Positions 42,465 through 53,126 of a stretch of DNA of 64,000 nt are shown one piece after another (position 1 is the stretch's first letter; each line of letters begins with the position of its first letter). Source of the stretch: Streptosporangium pseudovulgare (GTDB lineage: Bacteria > Actinomycetota > Actinomycetes > Streptosporangiales > Streptosporangiaceae); assembly GCF_014648055.1 (NCBI RefSeq), contig NZ_BMQJ01000001.1:124001-188000 (forward strand), in the 5' to 3' direction. Made by a program: the position numbers and the translations under genes. Under the pieces are notes generated by a model that was given only the letters and a program-made list of their open reading frames with translations, did no database searches and was not told the DNA's origin.

Positions 42465-42500
42465 CCTCAAGTTGAGATTTAGATTTATGTCAACCTGAGG
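42465..42500 (-). promoter_or_regulatory. ftsZ promoter region: 12-bp inverted repeat embedding TTGACA
   Basis: CCTCAAGTTGAG (42465-42476) and GTCAACCTGAGG (42489-42500) form an inverted repeat matching 10 of 12 bases around an AT-rich 12-nt centre. Reading the minus strand, one arm contains a perfect TTGACA (42488-42493). A -10 hexamer 17 nt on (TTGAGG) is poor. The repeat looks like a promoter with an operator. Confidence 0.5.
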
Positions 42501-42608
42501 AGTGATACGGACAGTAGGAGTTACGCTCCGGGCGGGTCAACTAACCGGGCCGCAAGCGCGCCCGGCGTGTCGCGCGCTGTCCTTTTCCCGGCGCCCGCGG
42601 CGGGGACG

Positions 42609-43325
42609 TCACTTCACCGTCACGACCTCGGGGGAACTCACGTCGTAGGTGTCCGCCCGGCTCCTCAGGAGCGTGGCGAGGATCCGCGCCTTGTCCGCGG
42701 AACGGTCGCGCCCGCCCCACACCACCGTGCGGCCGTCCTTCAGCCGCAGCGAGACGGTCTCGGGCGAGGGCGCGGCCACCTCCGCGACCCGCCCGGTCAG
42801 GCTCCCCGGCAGCGCCCCGACCACGGCCAGCGCCGCGACGGTCGCCGGATCGCCCGCCCCCGGGCGGTCCACCCGCAGCGTCGGAAGGCCCGGCGGCGCG
42901 ACGTCCCTGACCTCGATCACCACGCCGTGGCGGTCCACCAGTGCGGCACGGCCCCCCTGCGGCACCACCGCCGCCGGCCTGCGCTCCACGACCCTGACCG
43001 CCAGCGTGCCCGGCCAGTCGCGGCTGACGGAGACCGACTCGACCCGGCGGATCGCACCCACCTTGGCCCTGACCTCGGCCACGTCCACGGTGGCGAGCGG
43101 CCGGCCGTCGGCCACGCCCGTGGCCCGCCGGATCTCCTCGACCGGCAGGACCGCGTTGCCCGTCACCCGGATCTCCCGCACGCCGAGGACCGGCGAGAAG
43201 AACACCAGCCACACGACGCTGCCCACCACACCCGCGGTGAGCAGGCCGAGGAAGGCCGTGCGCCAGACTCCGCTCAAAGGTCGCTCACCGCTCCTCCCTC
43301 GCTCCGCGGGCCGCTCGTCCCTCAC
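42609..43325 (-). CDS. ftsQ: cell division protein FtsQ
   Basis: Bitopic divisome protein of 238 residues that links FtsL/FtsB-type partners. There is a short charged cytoplasmic N terminus, a transmembrane helix (about 22-43), a POTRA domain starting VREIRVTGNAVLPVEEIRRATG, and the FtsQ beta domain with RDWPGTLAVRVVERRPAAVV and VLVDRHG-like ALVDRHGVVIEV. GTG 43325 is the start. The first 19 codons lie in a DNA repeat that also occurs between murC and murG. It follows murC and precedes ftsZ. Confidence 0.93.
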   Translation of the reverse strand: MRDERPAERGRSGERPLSGVWRTAFLGLLTAGVVGSVVWLVFFSPVLGVREIRVTGNAVLPVEEIRRATGVADGRPLATVDVAEVRAKVGAIRRVESVSVSRDWPGTLAVRVVERRPAAVVPQGGRAALVDRHGVVIEVRDVAPPGLPTLRVDRPGAGDPATVAALAVVGALPGSLTGRVAEVAAPSPETVSLRLKDGRTVVWGGRDRSADKARILATLLRSRADTYDVSSPEVVTVK

Positions 43326-43386
43326 GGACCACTCCGCTCCCGCGTCCGGCTCGCTCCCGGCTCAAAGGTCGCTCACCGCTCTCCCC
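43271..43386. repeat. dcw intergenic repeat, copy A (ftsQ 5' end)
   Basis: About 115 nt nearly identical to copy B at 44879-44995, including a perfect 43-nt block (43299-43341). It is built from degenerate GCTCAAAGGTCGCTCACC-type units. It spans the murC-ftsQ spacer and the first codons of ftsQ. Confidence 0.85.
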
Positions 43387-43403
43387 AGCCCCCCCTGCCC
43401 GGG

Positions 43404-44810
43404 TCACCGCGTGGCCAGCTCCGCCACGATCCGCGGGCCCAGCTCGGTCACGTCGCCCGCCCCCATGGTGAGCACGATGTCACCGGCCCTGGCCCGCTCC
43501 GCCACCAGGGCGGGGACGCTCTCCCGCTGCGGCGCGTAGCTCACCCGTTCCTCCGGGAGCGGCACCTTGCCCGCGACCAGGGCCCCGGAGACGCCCGGCT
43601 CGGGGTCCTCCCGCGCGCCGTAGACGTCCAGGACGACCACCTCGTCGGCCAGGCCGAGGGCGGCGCCGAACTCGTCGGCGAAGAACCGCGTCCGGGAGTA
43701 CAGGTGCGGCTGGAAGACCGCGATGACCCTGCCGGAGCCGGAGAAGGACGCCACCACGTCCCGCGCCGCGCGCAGGTCGGCCGCCAGCTCGGTCGGGTGG
43801 TGGGCGTAGCTGTCGAAGACCGCGACCCCGCCGGCCTCGCCCTTGGCCTCGAACCGGCGCTTGGCCCCGGTGAAGGCGGCCAGGCCGTCGCGGATGTCGT
43901 CGAAGGAGACGCCCAGCTCGGCCGCGACGGCGATGACCGCGGCGGCGTTGAGGGCGTTGTGCCGGCCCGGTACGGCCAGCCTGACCCGGCCCAGGCCGCC
44001 GACCGTGAAGGTGACGCCCAGGCCGTCCGGGGTGATGTCGCCCACCCGCAGGTCGGCGTCCTCGGTCTCGCCGTACGTGACGACCTTCAGGCCGCGGGCG
44101 CGGGCCACCGGCGCCAGAGCCGCGGAGCCCGGATCGTCGGCGCAGAGCACCATGGTCCGGCCGACCCGCTCGACGAAGCGGGCGAAGCTGTCGTAGACCG
44201 CGCGGGGGTCGCCGTAGTTGTCCAGGTGGTCGGGCTCCACGTTGGTCACCACGGCGATGTCCGGGGCCAGCATCAGGAAGGAGCCGTCGCTCTCGTCGGC
44301 CTCGGCGGCGAAGATCTCCCCGGCGCCCTCGTCGGCGCCCAGCCCGGTGGTCACCAGCTGCCCGCCGACGCAGTAGGACGGGTCGGCGCCGCACTTCTGC
44401 AGCGCCACCGTCAGCATCGACGTGGTGGTGGTCTTGCCGTGGGTGCCCGCCAGGGCGACACCGGTCCGGCCCGCCATGACCGAGGCCAGCGCGGCGGCCC
44501 GCGGGATCACCCGCAGGCCCTGGCGCAGCGCCTCACCCAGCTCCGGGTTGGAGTCGCGGATCGCGGTGGAGACCACGACCGTGTCGACGTTCTGGACGTG
44601 CGAGGCGGCGTGGCCGATGTGGACCCTCGCCCCCAGTCCCCGAAGCTCGTTGACCATCTCGGAGCCGCGGGAGTCACTGCCGGAGACCCGCACACCGCGC
44701 TTGAGCAGGATGCGGGCGATGCCGGACATGCCGGCACCACCGATCCCGATGAAGTGGACCCGCCCCAGGTCTTCGGCCGCGACCGGATCCACCAACTTGA
44801 CCAGGCTCAT
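43404..44810 (-). CDS. murC: UDP-N-acetylmuramate-L-alanine ligase MurC
   Basis: Adds L-Ala to UDP-MurNAc with ATP. The 468 residues have the N-terminal Rossmann segment HFIGIGGAGMSGIARILL, the ATP loop GTHGKTTTTSML, EADESDGSF, VTNVEPDHLDNYG, and the C-terminal YAHHPTELAA and FQPHLYSRT typical of MurC. ATG 44810 is at the conserved N terminus. It follows murG across a repeat-filled spacer of about 190 nt. Confidence 0.97.
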   Translation of the reverse strand: MSLVKLVDPVAAEDLGRVHFIGIGGAGMSGIARILLKRGVRVSGSDSRGSEMVNELRGLGARVHIGHAASHVQNVDTVVVSTAIRDSNPELGEALRQGLRVIPRAAALASVMAGRTGVALAGTHGKTTTTSMLTVALQKCGADPSYCVGGQLVTTGLGADEGAGEIFAAEADESDGSFLMLAPDIAVVTNVEPDHLDNYGDPRAVYDSFARFVERVGRTMVLCADDPGSAALAPVARARGLKVVTYGETEDADLRVGDITPDGLGVTFTVGGLGRVRLAVPGRHNALNAAAVIAVAAELGVSFDDIRDGLAAFTGAKRRFEAKGEAGGVAVFDSYAHHPTELAADLRAARDVVASFSGSGRVIAVFQPHLYSRTRFFADEFGAALGLADEVVVLDVYGAREDPEPGVSGALVAGKVPLPEERVSYAPQRESVPALVAERARAGDIVLTMGAGDVTELGPRIVAELATR

Positions 44811-44878
44811 CGGCCGCTCACCACTCCCCGACTCCCGTTCATCGGTCGTTCACCGTTCCCCGCCCAAAAATCGCTCCC

Positions 44879-44995
44879 CGCTCAAAATCACTCACCACTC
44901 CCCGCTCGCTCCGCGGGCCGCTCGTCCCTCACGGACCACTCCGCTCCCACGTCGGGCTCGCTCCCCGCTCAAGGTCGCTCACCACTCCCCGCTCC
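44879..44995. repeat. dcw intergenic repeat, copy B (murG-murC spacer)
   Basis: Matches copy A with few changes and shares the perfect 43-nt block (44906-44948). Further degenerate units of the CTCACCACTCCCCG type continue at 44815-44880, filling most of the murG-murC gap. Confidence 0.85.
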
Positions 44996-44998
44996 CCG

Positions 44999-46084
44999 TC
45001 ACGCCACGCCCCGCGCGATCTGCAGCACCCGCCGGGCCAGCGCCATGTCGGCGTCCTTGCTGCCCATCCGGGAGGCGGCCTCCGACATGGCGACCACCCG
45101 CTCCGGGTCGGACAGCACGGGCAGCACGTTGTGGATGATCCACTCCGCGGTCAGCTCGGCGTCGTCGACCAGCAGGCCGCCCCCTGCCTGCACGATCGGC
45201 TCGGCGTTGAGCCGCTGCTCGCCGTTGCCGTGCGGGAGCGGGACGTACGCCGCGGGCAGGCCCACCGCGGTCAGTTCGGCGCAGGTGATGGCGCCGCCGC
45301 GGCACAGCGCGAAGTCGGCGGCGGCGTAGGCGAGGTCCATCCGGTCGACGTACTGCAGCACGACGTACTGGGGGTCGCCGGGCGGCGGCTCCTCCTCCAG
45401 CGTGTTGTTCGGGCCGATGATGTGCAGCACCTGGATCCCCGCGCGGCGCAGCGCCGGGGCCGCGGCCAGGGCCGCCCGGTTGATCGAGCGCGCCCCCTGG
45501 GAGCCGCCGGTGACCAGCAGCGTCGGCAGGTCGGCCTCAAGGCCGAACCAGGAGCGCGCCTTGTCGCCCATGGACAGCCGGTCCAGCGAGGTGATGCCAC
45601 GGCGGAGCGGGATCCCGATGTGCTCGGCGCCGGACAGCGGCGTGTCCCGCTGGCCGATGAACACGTGGTCGGTCAGCCGCGCGCCCAGCCGGTTGGCCAG
45701 GCCGGGCCGCGGGTTGGCCTCGTGCACCACGATCGGCACGCCGCGGCGGCGCGCCCCGAGGTAGGCGGGGGTCGCGACGTAGCCGCCGAACCCGACGAGG
45801 ACGTCGGCCCGGACCCGCTCCATGATGCCCGCCGCGGCGCCGATCGCGCCCGCCAGGCGGCCGGGCACGGTCAGCAGCTGCGGGGTGAGCGACCGGGGCA
45901 GCGGCACGGCGGGCACGAGCTCCAGCTCGTATCCCCGGGCCGGCACCAGCCGCGTCTCCAGGCCGCGTTCGGTGCCGAGGCAGGTGATCCCGATGCCGGG
46001 ATCGAGTTGGCGCAGCGCGTCGGCCAGGGCCAGCGCCGGTTCGATGTGACCAGCCGTCCCGCCGCCGGCGAGGACCACCCTCAT
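44999..46084 (-). CDS. murG: UDP-GlcNAc:lipid I transferase MurG
   Basis: Makes lipid II by adding GlcNAc to lipid I at the inner membrane face. The 361 residues have the GT-B plan: [18 protein letters not shown] at the N terminus, [49 protein letters not shown], and the nucleotide-binding [29 protein letters not shown] 46084 overlaps the ftsW stop by 4 nt (ATGA). Confidence 0.97.
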   Translation of the reverse strand: MRVVLAGGGTAGHIEPALALADALRQLDPGIGITCLGTERGLETRLVPARGYELELVPAVPLPRSLTPQLLTVPGRLAGAIGAAAGIMERVRADVLVGFGGYVATPAYLGARRRGVPIVVHEANPRPGLANRLGARLTDHVFIGQRDTPLSGAEHIGIPLRRGITSLDRLSMGDKARSWFGLEADLPTLLVTGGSQGARSINRAALAAAPALRRAGIQVLHIIGPNNTLEEEPPPGDPQYVVLQYVDRMDLAYAAADFALCRGGAITCAELTAVGLPAAYVPLPHGNGEQRLNAEPIVQAGGGLLVDDAELTAEWIIHNVLPVLSDPERVVAMSEAASRMGSKDADMALARRVLQIARGVA

Positions 46085-47373
46085 GTCGGTCCCTTCACAT
46101 ATCGTCTTCCGTTGGCCGGCCGCCGTGTGCGGGCCGGACCACCCAGGCCAAGCCAGCTTAGGCCCCGCGCCGCCGGTCCCGGGCCACGCGCGGCCAGGGC
46201 CTCACGCGCGCCGGGCTCCTGTTTGGCGAAGCTCAGCAGCATCCCGAGGGCGGCCAGCGTGGGCAACAGGGCCGACCCGCCGTAGGAGACCAGCGGCAGC
46301 GGGATGCCGGTGATGGGCACCACGCCGATCACCGCGCCGATGTTGACGATCGCCTGCCCGACGATCCAGGCCACGATGGCGGCGGCGGCGAGCCGGACGA
46401 AGGTGTCCTTCACCCGGACGGCCACCCGCAGCCCGGCGTAGCCCAGCAGCCCGAAGAGGGCCACCACCACCAGGGTGCCCATCAGGCCGAGCTCCTCACC
46501 GATGATGGAGAAGATGAAGTCGCTCTCGGCGTGCGGGATCCAGCTCCACTTCTGCCGGCTGGAGCCCAGCCCCAGCCCGAACCAGCCGCCGCTGCCCATG
46601 GCGATCTGCCCCTGGACGGCCTGGTAGCCCTCCTTCTGGGCGTACTTCCACGGGTTCAGCCACGCCTGGACCCGGTCCAGGCGGTACCCCTCGGTGCTGA
46701 TCATGACGACGGCCGCCAGCGCCGAGACGGCCATGATGCCGCCGAACAGCCGCAGCGGCGCCCCGACCACCCACAGCAGGGCCAGGAAGATCATCATCAG
46801 CACGATCGTGGTGCCGAGGTCGCTGCCCAGCATGACCAGCAGGGCCAGGATGACCGCGCCGGGCATGAGCGGGATGAACAGGTGGCGCCACTCGATCGTC
46901 CCGGAGCGCGCCCGGCGCGCCAGCAGGTCGGCCCCCCACAGCGCGAACGCGAGCTTGGCCGGCTCCGACGGCTGGATGGTCAGCTCGCCGATGTAGATCC
47001 ACCGCTGTGCTCCGAGCTCCGACTGGCCGATGAACAGCACCAGGACCAACCCCAGCACCGCCAGGACCATCAGCGGATAGCCCGCGAGCCGGAAGTACCG
47101 GACGGGGAGCCTCGAACAGATCCACATCAGCAGCAGCCCCAGGAGCATCGCGATGAGCTGCCGCCCGAACAGGGCGAACGCCGACCCCCTGGTCTGGAGC
47201 GCCTCGATGCTCGACGCCGACAGGACCATCATCAGCCCCAAAGCCATCAGCAGTGCGCTGACGCCTGCGAGCAGGTAATACGAGAAGAGAGGGCGCCCCA
47301 ACAGCTCCCTCATCCGCGCAAGCTGCTCTCGGGGAGTGTCAGAGTCCGCCGTTCGATCGGATCTGAAGATCAT
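46081..47373 (-). CDS. ftsW: SEDS-family septal peptidoglycan polymerase FtsW
   Basis: A 430-residue SEDS glycosyltransferase with about 10 transmembrane helices that polymerises lipid II with FtsI. Recognised stretches are [64 protein letters not shown] and [22 protein letters not shown]. The C terminus is basic. ATG 47373 has only a weak ribosome binding site. A promoter lies in the 269-nt gap to murD. Confidence 0.95.
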   Translation of the reverse strand: MIFRSDRTADSDTPREQLARMRELLGRPLFSYYLLAGVSALLMALGLMMVLSASSIEALQTRGSAFALFGRQLIAMLLGLLLMWICSRLPVRYFRLAGYPLMVLAVLGLVLVLFIGQSELGAQRWIYIGELTIQPSEPAKLAFALWGADLLARRARSGTIEWRHLFIPLMPGAVILALLVMLGSDLGTTIVLMMIFLALLWVVGAPLRLFGGIMAVSALAAVVMISTEGYRLDRVQAWLNPWKYAQKEGYQAVQGQIAMGSGGWFGLGLGSSRQKWSWIPHAESDFIFSIIGEELGLMGTLVVVALFGLLGYAGLRVAVRVKDTFVRLAAAAIVAWIVGQAIVNIGAVIGVVPITGIPLPLVSYGGSALLPTLAALGMLLSFAKQEPGAREALAARGPGPAARGLSWLGLGGPARTRRPANGRRYVKGPT

Positions 47374-47390
47374 TCACCGCACCCCACGCA

Positions 47391-47419
47391 AGGCTAAAGA
47401 GATCAAATATCCATGTTGA
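47391..47419 (-). promoter_or_regulatory. promoter of ftsW within the dcw cluster
   Basis: On the minus strand TCAACA (47414-47419) and TAGCCT (47391-47396) are separated by 17 nt in an AT-rich patch. It would start transcription about 10 nt before the ftsW ATG. The rest of the 269-nt murD-ftsW gap holds no convincing gene. Confidence 0.5.
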
Positions 47420-47642
47420 TCGGCATGTCCACGAATGATCCTATGAGCGAGCCGGGATCATGGCCCGAACGGCAGGCGAGCCGGTCGGCCGCCGAGTCCA
47501 GGTCATCGTCCGCGACCGGTTCGGCGGCGACCGCTACGGCCCGGCACCCGGTCAGGGCTCCACCTCCGCCCCGGCCCTGGGCCGGTACGAGCGGCTCGCC
47601 GTCCGCCAGGCGAGGATCTTGAGGGTGTGGTCCCATGCGCTC

Positions 47643-49085
47643 TCAGGATCCTCGCGGCCCGTGCAGCCGCCTCAGAACGGCTTCGGCGAACGCGGTCCCG
47701 CGGGCGCCGTAGTTGGGGAACATGTCGAGGGAGGCTCCGGCGGGGGCGAGCAGCACGGTGTCCCCGGGGGTGGCGAGCCGGGCGGCTTCGGTGACGACGC
47801 GATCCATGACCCCAGTGTCTTGCCCCGCCACCTCCACCACCGGGACATTCTCGGCGTGTCGCGCCAGAGCCCGCCGGATCCGCTCGCGGTCGGCGCCCAG
47901 CAGCACCGCGCCGCGCAGCCGCGGCGCGGCCCGCCGTACCAGGTCGTCGACGTCGGCGCCCTTGAGCTGGCCGCCGGCGACCCAGACGATCGAGGAGTAG
48001 GCGGCGAGCGAGGCGGCGGCGGCGTGCGGGTTGGTGGCCTTGGAGTCGTCGACGTAGTCGACGCCGCCCACGGTCGCGACGTGCGCGATGCGGTGCGGGT
48101 CGGGGACGAAGTCGGCCAGGCCCCGCCGTACGGCCTCCGGGGGCACCCCGTAGGAGCGGGCCATGGTCGCGGCGGCGAGCGCGTTGGCGACGTTGTGCGG
48201 CGCGAACGGCCGGATGTCGGCGAAGCCCGCCAGCTCGGCGGCCTCGCGCTCCGGGTCGGCGGTGAACGCCCGGTCCACCAGCAGGTCCTCGACCACGCCG
48301 ACCTGTCCGGGCCGCGGCACGTCGAGCGTGAAGCCGACGACGCGGGCGGCCCCGCCGGCGTACGGCTCGGCCAGGCGGGCCGGCCACTCGTCGTCGGCGT
48401 TCCAGACCACCGTGCCGGCCCGCTCGAAGATCCGCCCCTTGTCCCGGGCGTACGCCTCCAGGGAGCCGTGCCAGTCGAGGTGGTCGGGCGCCACGTTGAG
48501 CACGGCGGCGGTGTGCGGGGCCAGGCTGGGCGAGCGGTGCAGCTGGAAGCTGGACAGCTCCACGGCCAGCACGTCCCAGGGCTCGCCGACGGCCTCCACG
48601 ACGGGGGTGCCGACGTTTCCGGCGGCGAGCGCGCGGTGCCCGGCGGCGGACAGCATGGCGGCGAGCATCCGGACCACGGTGGTCTTGCCGTTGGTGCCGG
48701 TCAACGCCAGCCACGGCGCCGCGCCGGCCGGGCGCAGCCGCCAGCCGAGCTCGACCTCGCTGATCACCTCGATCCCGGCCGCCGCGGCGGCGGCCATCAC
48801 GGGATGGTGCGGCGGCCAGCCGGTGGTGACGACCAGGGAGGCGCCGGCGGGCACCCCGGCGGGCTCGCCGAACCGGACCTCGACGCCCAGCCCGGCCAGC
48901 TCCGCCGCGGCGGCCCTGGCCTGCTCACCGTCGCGGCCCTCCAGGACGACGACCTTCGCGCCCCGCCCGGCCAGCACGCGGGCGGCGGCGGTCCCGGAGA
49001 CGCCGAGCCCGGCGACGACGACCGTGCCCCCGGCGCCTCCGTCGCCTCCGTCGCCCCCGATGCCGGTGGGATCCGCGGCCGTCAC
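47643..49085 (-). CDS. murD: UDP-MurNAc-L-Ala:D-Glu ligase MurD
   Basis: Adds D-Glu to UDP-MurNAc-L-Ala. The 480 residues have [21 protein letters not shown] at the N terminus, ATP loop [26 protein letters not shown], and the C-terminal [17 protein letters not shown] that places substrate. The N-terminal 20 residues are Gly/Asp-rich. GTG 49085 overlaps the mraY stop by 4 nt (GTGA); ATG 49100 is in frame but would overlap mraY further. Confidence 0.96.
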   Translation of the reverse strand: MTAADPTGIGGDGGDGGAGGTVVVAGLGVSGTAAARVLAGRGAKVVVLEGRDGEQARAAAAELAGLGVEVRFGEPAGVPAGASLVVTTGWPPHHPVMAAAAAAGIEVISEVELGWRLRPAGAAPWLALTGTNGKTTVVRMLAAMLSAAGHRALAAGNVGTPVVEAVGEPWDVLAVELSSFQLHRSPSLAPHTAAVLNVAPDHLDWHGSLEAYARDKGRIFERAGTVVWNADDEWPARLAEPYAGGAARVVGFTLDVPRPGQVGVVEDLLVDRAFTADPEREAAELAGFADIRPFAPHNVANALAAATMARSYGVPPEAVRRGLADFVPDPHRIAHVATVGGVDYVDDSKATNPHAAAASLAAYSSIVWVAGGQLKGADVDDLVRRAAPRLRGAVLLGADRERIRRALARHAENVPVVEVAGQDTGVMDRVVTEAARLATPGDTVLLAPAGASLDMFPNYGARGTAFAEAVLRRLHGPRGS

Positions 49086-50140
49086 GGCTTGGGCATCCAT
49101 TCGACGTAGAACAGCCCGAGGCCGGCGGCGGCGCACAGGGCCGCGATCAGCCAGAAGCGGACCACGATGGTCGTCTCGGCCCAGCCCGACAGCTCGAAGT
49201 GGTGCTGGAGCGGCGCCATCCGGAAGACCCGTTTGCCGGTCATCTTGAAGAACCCGACCTGGATGATCACCGACATCGTGATGACCACGCACATGCCGGC
49301 GAGGATGATCAGCAGGCCCTGGGTGCGGGTGGTGATGGCCAGGCCCGCGATCACGCCGCCCAGGGCCAGCGAGCCGGTGTCACCCATGAAGATCTTGGCG
49401 GGCGGGGCGTTCCACCACAGGAAGCCGACCAGCGCGCCGAGCACGGCGGCGGCGACCACGGCCAGGTCGAGCGGGTCGCGGACCCAGTAGCAGTTGGGGC
49501 TGAGCTGGACGGTGCAGCTGTTGCGCAGCTGCCAGTTGCCGATCAGCACGTAGGAGGCGAGCACCACGCCGGTCGCGCCGCTGGCCAGGCCGTCGAGGCC
49601 GTCGGTGAGGTTCACCGCGTTGGAGAAGCCCACGATCATGATGAGCACCCAGATCGTGAACCCGATGATGCCGATGGAGGGGCCGAAGTCCCGCAGGAAC
49701 GACAGCCGGGTCTCGGCGGGGGTGATGAGGTAGGCGTTGGGGAAGCGGGTCACCAGGACCGCGAAGACCGCGCCGACGATGAGCTGGCCCAGCGCCTTGG
49801 CGCCGCTGCGCAGGCCCAGGCTGCGCTGCTTGTAGATCTTGATGAAGTCGTCGAGGAAGCCGACCATGCCCAGGCCGGTCATCAGGAACAGCACCAGCAG
49901 CGCCGAGACGGTGGGCTGGGTCCAGGCGACCAGGTGGGCGCAGGCGAACCCGATCAGCGCCGCGATCACGATCACGGTGCCGCCCATGGTGGGGGTGCCG
50001 CGCTTGTCGTGGTGGCCGGAGGGGCCCTCCTCCCGGATGCTCTGGCCGTAGCCGCGCCGGGAGAACAGGCGGATCGCCAGCGGCGTGCCGAACATGGACA
50101 GCAGCAGGCTGACCGCCGCCGCGATGAGGATCTCCCTCAT
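49082..50140 (-). CDS. mraY: phospho-MurNAc-pentapeptide transferase MraY
   Basis: Transfers phospho-MurNAc-pentapeptide to undecaprenyl phosphate, giving lipid I. The 352-residue protein has 10 hydrophobic helices and the conserved cytoplasmic loops [25 protein letters not shown] with catalytic Asp residues, [29 protein letters not shown] and [16 protein letters not shown] 50140 overlaps the murF stop by 4 nt. A Cys-containing loop ([15 protein letters not shown]) is an extra seen in actinobacterial forms. Confidence 0.97.
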   Translation of the reverse strand: MREILIAAAVSLLLSMFGTPLAIRLFSRRGYGQSIREEGPSGHHDKRGTPTMGGTVIVIAALIGFACAHLVAWTQPTVSALLVLFLMTGLGMVGFLDDFIKIYKQRSLGLRSGAKALGQLIVGAVFAVLVTRFPNAYLITPAETRLSFLRDFGPSIGIIGFTIWVLIMIVGFSNAVNLTDGLDGLASGATGVVLASYVLIGNWQLRNSCTVQLSPNCYWVRDPLDLAVVAAAVLGALVGFLWWNAPPAKIFMGDTGSLALGGVIAGLAITTRTQGLLIILAGMCVVITMSVIIQVGFFKMTGKRVFRMAPLQHHFELSGWAETTIVVRFWLIAALCAAAGLGLFYVEWMPKP

Positions 50141-51546
50141 CGGCGGTCACCCCCGAGCAGGGCCTCGGCCACCCGCTCCAGGCCGGCCACGCGCGAACCC
50201 TTGACCAGCACCACGTCGCCGGGCGCGAGGAGCGCCGAGACCTCGGCGACGGCCGTCTCGACGTCGGGGACGTGCGTTATCCGGGGGACGTGCCCGCCCG
50301 CGGCACGGGCGTCCTCGGCGGCGGCCCTGGCCCCGGCCAGGACGGGCCCGGCGTCGGCGCCGACGACGAACAGGGCTTCGAGGCCCGCGGCGGCGGCCGT
50401 CCGGCCCACGCCCTCGTTCAGCTCGGCGCCGTGCTCGCCCAGCTCGCTCGGGGAGGAGATGACCGCGAGACGGCGTCGGCCCCCGGCGATGGCTCCGAGG
50501 GCGCCGAACGCGGCGCGCATGGACTCGGGGTTGGCGTTGTAGGCGTCGTTGACGACGGTGACGCCGTCCGCCCGGTCGGTGACCTCCATCCGCCAGCGGC
50601 TGCGGGGCTCGGCCTCCGACAGCTCCTCGGCGATGGTGGCGACCGGCAGCCCCAGCTCGTAGGCGGCGGCCGCCGCGGCGAGCGCGTTGTCCACGGCGTG
50701 CTCGCCGTACAGGCGCAGGGTGACCGGCGCGGCCCCGGAGGGGGTGCGCAGCGTGAAGGAGGCGCGACCGCGCCCGTCGAGGGTGACGCCCTCGGCCCGC
50801 ACCGCGGCGGTCTCGCCGCGGCCGTACCAGGTGACCCGGGCGCGGGTCCGGTCGGCCATCGCGGCCACCAGCGGGTCGTCGGCGTTCAGTACGGCGACGC
50901 CGTCGGCGGGCAGCGCCTCGACCAGCTCGCCCTTGGCCTTGGCGATGGCGTCCCGGCCGCCGAAGACCCCGATGTGCGCGCTGCCGACGTTGAGGACCAC
51001 GCCGATCTTCGGCGGGGCGATCCTGGCGAGGTGGGCGATGTGCCCGACCCCCCGGGCGCTGAGCTCCAGCACCAGGTAGCGGGTGCTCTCGTCGGCCCGC
51101 AGCACCGTCAGGGGGTGGCCGATCTCGTTGTTGTACGAGCCGACCGGCGCGACCGTGGGGCCGATCCGCGCGGTGAGGCGGGCCAGCAGGTCCTTGGTGG
51201 TGGTCTTGCCCGCCGAGCCCGTCACGCCGATGACCGTGGCCGCCGGCAGCCCGGCGCAGACCGCCGTGGCCAGGTCGGCCAGGGCCCCCACGACGTCGCC
51301 GACGACGACCGCGGGGGCCTCGACGGGCCGGGAGGCCAGCACGGCGACGGCGCCCGCCTCCACGGCGGCCGCGGCGAAGTCGTGCCCGTCGGACCGCTCG
51401 CCCTTGACGGCGACGAACAGCGACCCCGGCTCGACGGCCCGGGAGTCCACGACGACCGGGCCGCGTACGACCGCGCGGGGGTCGGCCATGCCCGCGAGGG
51501 CGCCCGAGGTGATCTCGGCGATCCTGCCCAGCGGCAACGGGATCAT
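50137..51546 (-). CDS. murF: UDP-MurNAc-tripeptide:D-Ala-D-Ala ligase MurF
   Basis: Adds D-Ala-D-Ala to the UDP-MurNAc tripeptide. The 469 residues show [27 protein letters not shown] in domain 1, the ATP loop [48 protein letters not shown] and [14 protein letters not shown] 51546 overlaps the murE stop by 4 nt (ATGA). Confidence 0.97.
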   Translation of the reverse strand: MIPLPLGRIAEITSGALAGMADPRAVVRGPVVVDSRAVEPGSLFVAVKGERSDGHDFAAAAVEAGAVAVLASRPVEAPAVVVGDVVGALADLATAVCAGLPAATVIGVTGSAGKTTTKDLLARLTARIGPTVAPVGSYNNEIGHPLTVLRADESTRYLVLELSARGVGHIAHLARIAPPKIGVVLNVGSAHIGVFGGRDAIAKAKGELVEALPADGVAVLNADDPLVAAMADRTRARVTWYGRGETAAVRAEGVTLDGRGRASFTLRTPSGAAPVTLRLYGEHAVDNALAAAAAAYELGLPVATIAEELSEAEPRSRWRMEVTDRADGVTVVNDAYNANPESMRAAFGALGAIAGGRRRLAVISSPSELGEHGAELNEGVGRTAAAAGLEALFVVGADAGPVLAGARAAAEDARAAGGHVPRITHVPDVETAVAEVSALLAPGDVVLVKGSRVAGLERVAEALLGGDRR

Positions 51547-53120
51547 GATGAGGCTTCCTTACTCTCCATACACGCCTGGCGCCCGGTACGGCTCCGCCGT
51601 CTGCCGATCGCGTCGGCCACCACTTGCCTGTCATCGAACGGGAGGACCCGGTCGCCGACGTACTGGCCCTGCTCGTGCCCCTTGCCGGCCACGACGACCA
51701 CGTCGCCGGGGCCCGCACGGCCGATCGCCAGATCGATGGCCGCGGCCCGGTCCGGCTCAATGATCACATGGGCCCGCTCCTCCGGGGACACGCCGAGGAT
51801 CCCGTCCATCATCTCGGCCAGGATCCGCAGGGGGTCCTCCGAGCGGGGGTTGTCGCTGGTGAGAATGGCCACATCGGCCAGCCGGGCGGCGGCGGCGCCC
51901 ATCATGGGACGCTTGCCGCGGTCGCGGTCGCCGCCGCAGCCCAGCACCACGGTCAGCCGGCCCTCGGTGACCTCGCGCAGCGAGCGCAGCACCGACTCCA
52001 CGGCCCCGGGCTTGTGGGAGTAGTCCACGATGGCCTCGAAGCCGTCGGCGCCCGGCACCCGCTCCATCCTGCCGGGCACCCCGGCCAGCGTGCCGATCCC
52101 GGCCGCCGCGGCGCGCAGCGGCACCCCCGCCTCCACCAGGGCGACGATCGCGCCGAGGGCGTTGGCGACGTTGAACGGGCCGGGCAGCGCCACCGTGGCG
52201 TCCTCCTCGACGCCGCCGGGGCCCACCACGCGGAAGGAGCTGCCGTCGCCGCTCAGGCGCACGTCGGCGGCGCGCCAGTCGGCCTCCGCGGCCCCCTGGG
52301 CGGAGAAGGTGGTCATCGGGATCTTCGCCGTGCCGAGGAGCTCGCGGCCGTGGGCGTCGTCGATGTTGACGACCCCGGCGCGGCTCATCTCGGGGGTGAA
52401 CAGCCGGGCCTTGGCGGCGAAGTAGTCGTCGAGGTCGCGGTGGAAGTCGAGGTGGTCCTGCGACAGGTTGGTGAACAGCGCGACGTCGTAGAGGATCCCG
52501 TCGACGCGGCCGAGGGCCAGCGCGTGGCTGGAGACCTCCATCGCGGCGGCGGTGACGCCCCGCTCGCGCATGAGGGCGAACAGGCCCTGCAGGTCGCTGG
52601 CCTCCGGGGTGGTCAGTGTGGACGCGAAGCGCAGGTCGCCGGCGCGGATCTCCACGCCGCCGACCAGGCCGGTGGTGTGCCCGGCGGCCCGCAGCCCGGC
52701 CTCCAGCAGGAAGGTGCTGGTGGACTTGCCGCTGGTGCCGGTGACGCCGATGAGCGTGATGGCGGCGGCGGGCGCGCCGTACACCCAGGAGGAGACCTGG
52801 CCGAGCACGGCGCGCGGGTCGGGCACGACGAGGACCGGCAGGCCGGTCGCGACCGCCGCCTCCCGGCCCGCCTGGTCGGTCAGGATCGCGGTGGCGCCGG
52901 CGGCGAGCGCCTGGGCGCAGAAGTCGGCGCCGTGGGCCGTGGCGCCCGGCAGCGCGACGTAGAGGTCTCCGCGCCGGACCCGGCGGGAGTCGATGGTGAC
53001 CCCGGACACCGCGGCGAGCGGCGCCCGCGACGTGCCGGAGGGCGCGCCGAGCAGGCTCGCCAGCCCCGACAGTGGCCGGGGCGAACTGGTTGAGGGTCGC
53101 ATGGACGACGGGGGACGCAC
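51543..53120 (-). CDS. murE: UDP-MurNAc-L-Ala-D-Glu:meso-diaminopimelate ligase MurE
   Basis: Adds the third residue of the stem peptide. The 525-residue protein has SRRVRRGDLYVALPGATAHG, ATP loop GVTGTSGKSTSTF, TTPEASDLQ, MEVSSHALALGRV, TNLSQDHLDFH and, in the C-terminal domain, TSDNPRSEDP. The DNPR motif indicates meso-diaminopimelate rather than lysine. GTG 53120 lies 6 nt after TACGCT and is preferred as a leaderless start; ATG 53102 is an alternative. It begins 23 nt after the ftsI stop, so it has a promoter inside the cluster. Confidence 0.96.
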   Translation of the reverse strand: MRPPSSMRPSTSSPRPLSGLASLLGAPSGTSRAPLAAVSGVTIDSRRVRRGDLYVALPGATAHGADFCAQALAAGATAILTDQAGREAAVATGLPVLVVPDPRAVLGQVSSWVYGAPAAAITLIGVTGTSGKSTSTFLLEAGLRAAGHTTGLVGGVEIRAGDLRFASTLTTPEASDLQGLFALMRERGVTAAAMEVSSHALALGRVDGILYDVALFTNLSQDHLDFHRDLDDYFAAKARLFTPEMSRAGVVNIDDAHGRELLGTAKIPMTTFSAQGAAEADWRAADVRLSGDGSSFRVVGPGGVEEDATVALPGPFNVANALGAIVALVEAGVPLRAAAAGIGTLAGVPGRMERVPGADGFEAIVDYSHKPGAVESVLRSLREVTEGRLTVVLGCGGDRDRGKRPMMGAAAARLADVAILTSDNPRSEDPLRILAEMMDGILGVSPEERAHVIIEPDRAAAIDLAIGRAGPGDVVVVAGKGHEQGQYVGDRVLPFDDRQVVADAIGRRRSRTGRQACMESKEASS

Positions 53121-53126
53121 GGCGAG

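Noticed and set aside
47403..47636. A 77-codon minus-strand frame in the murD-ftsW gap
   Set aside because: It overlaps the ftsW promoter, has no ribosome binding site and no similarity that I recognise.
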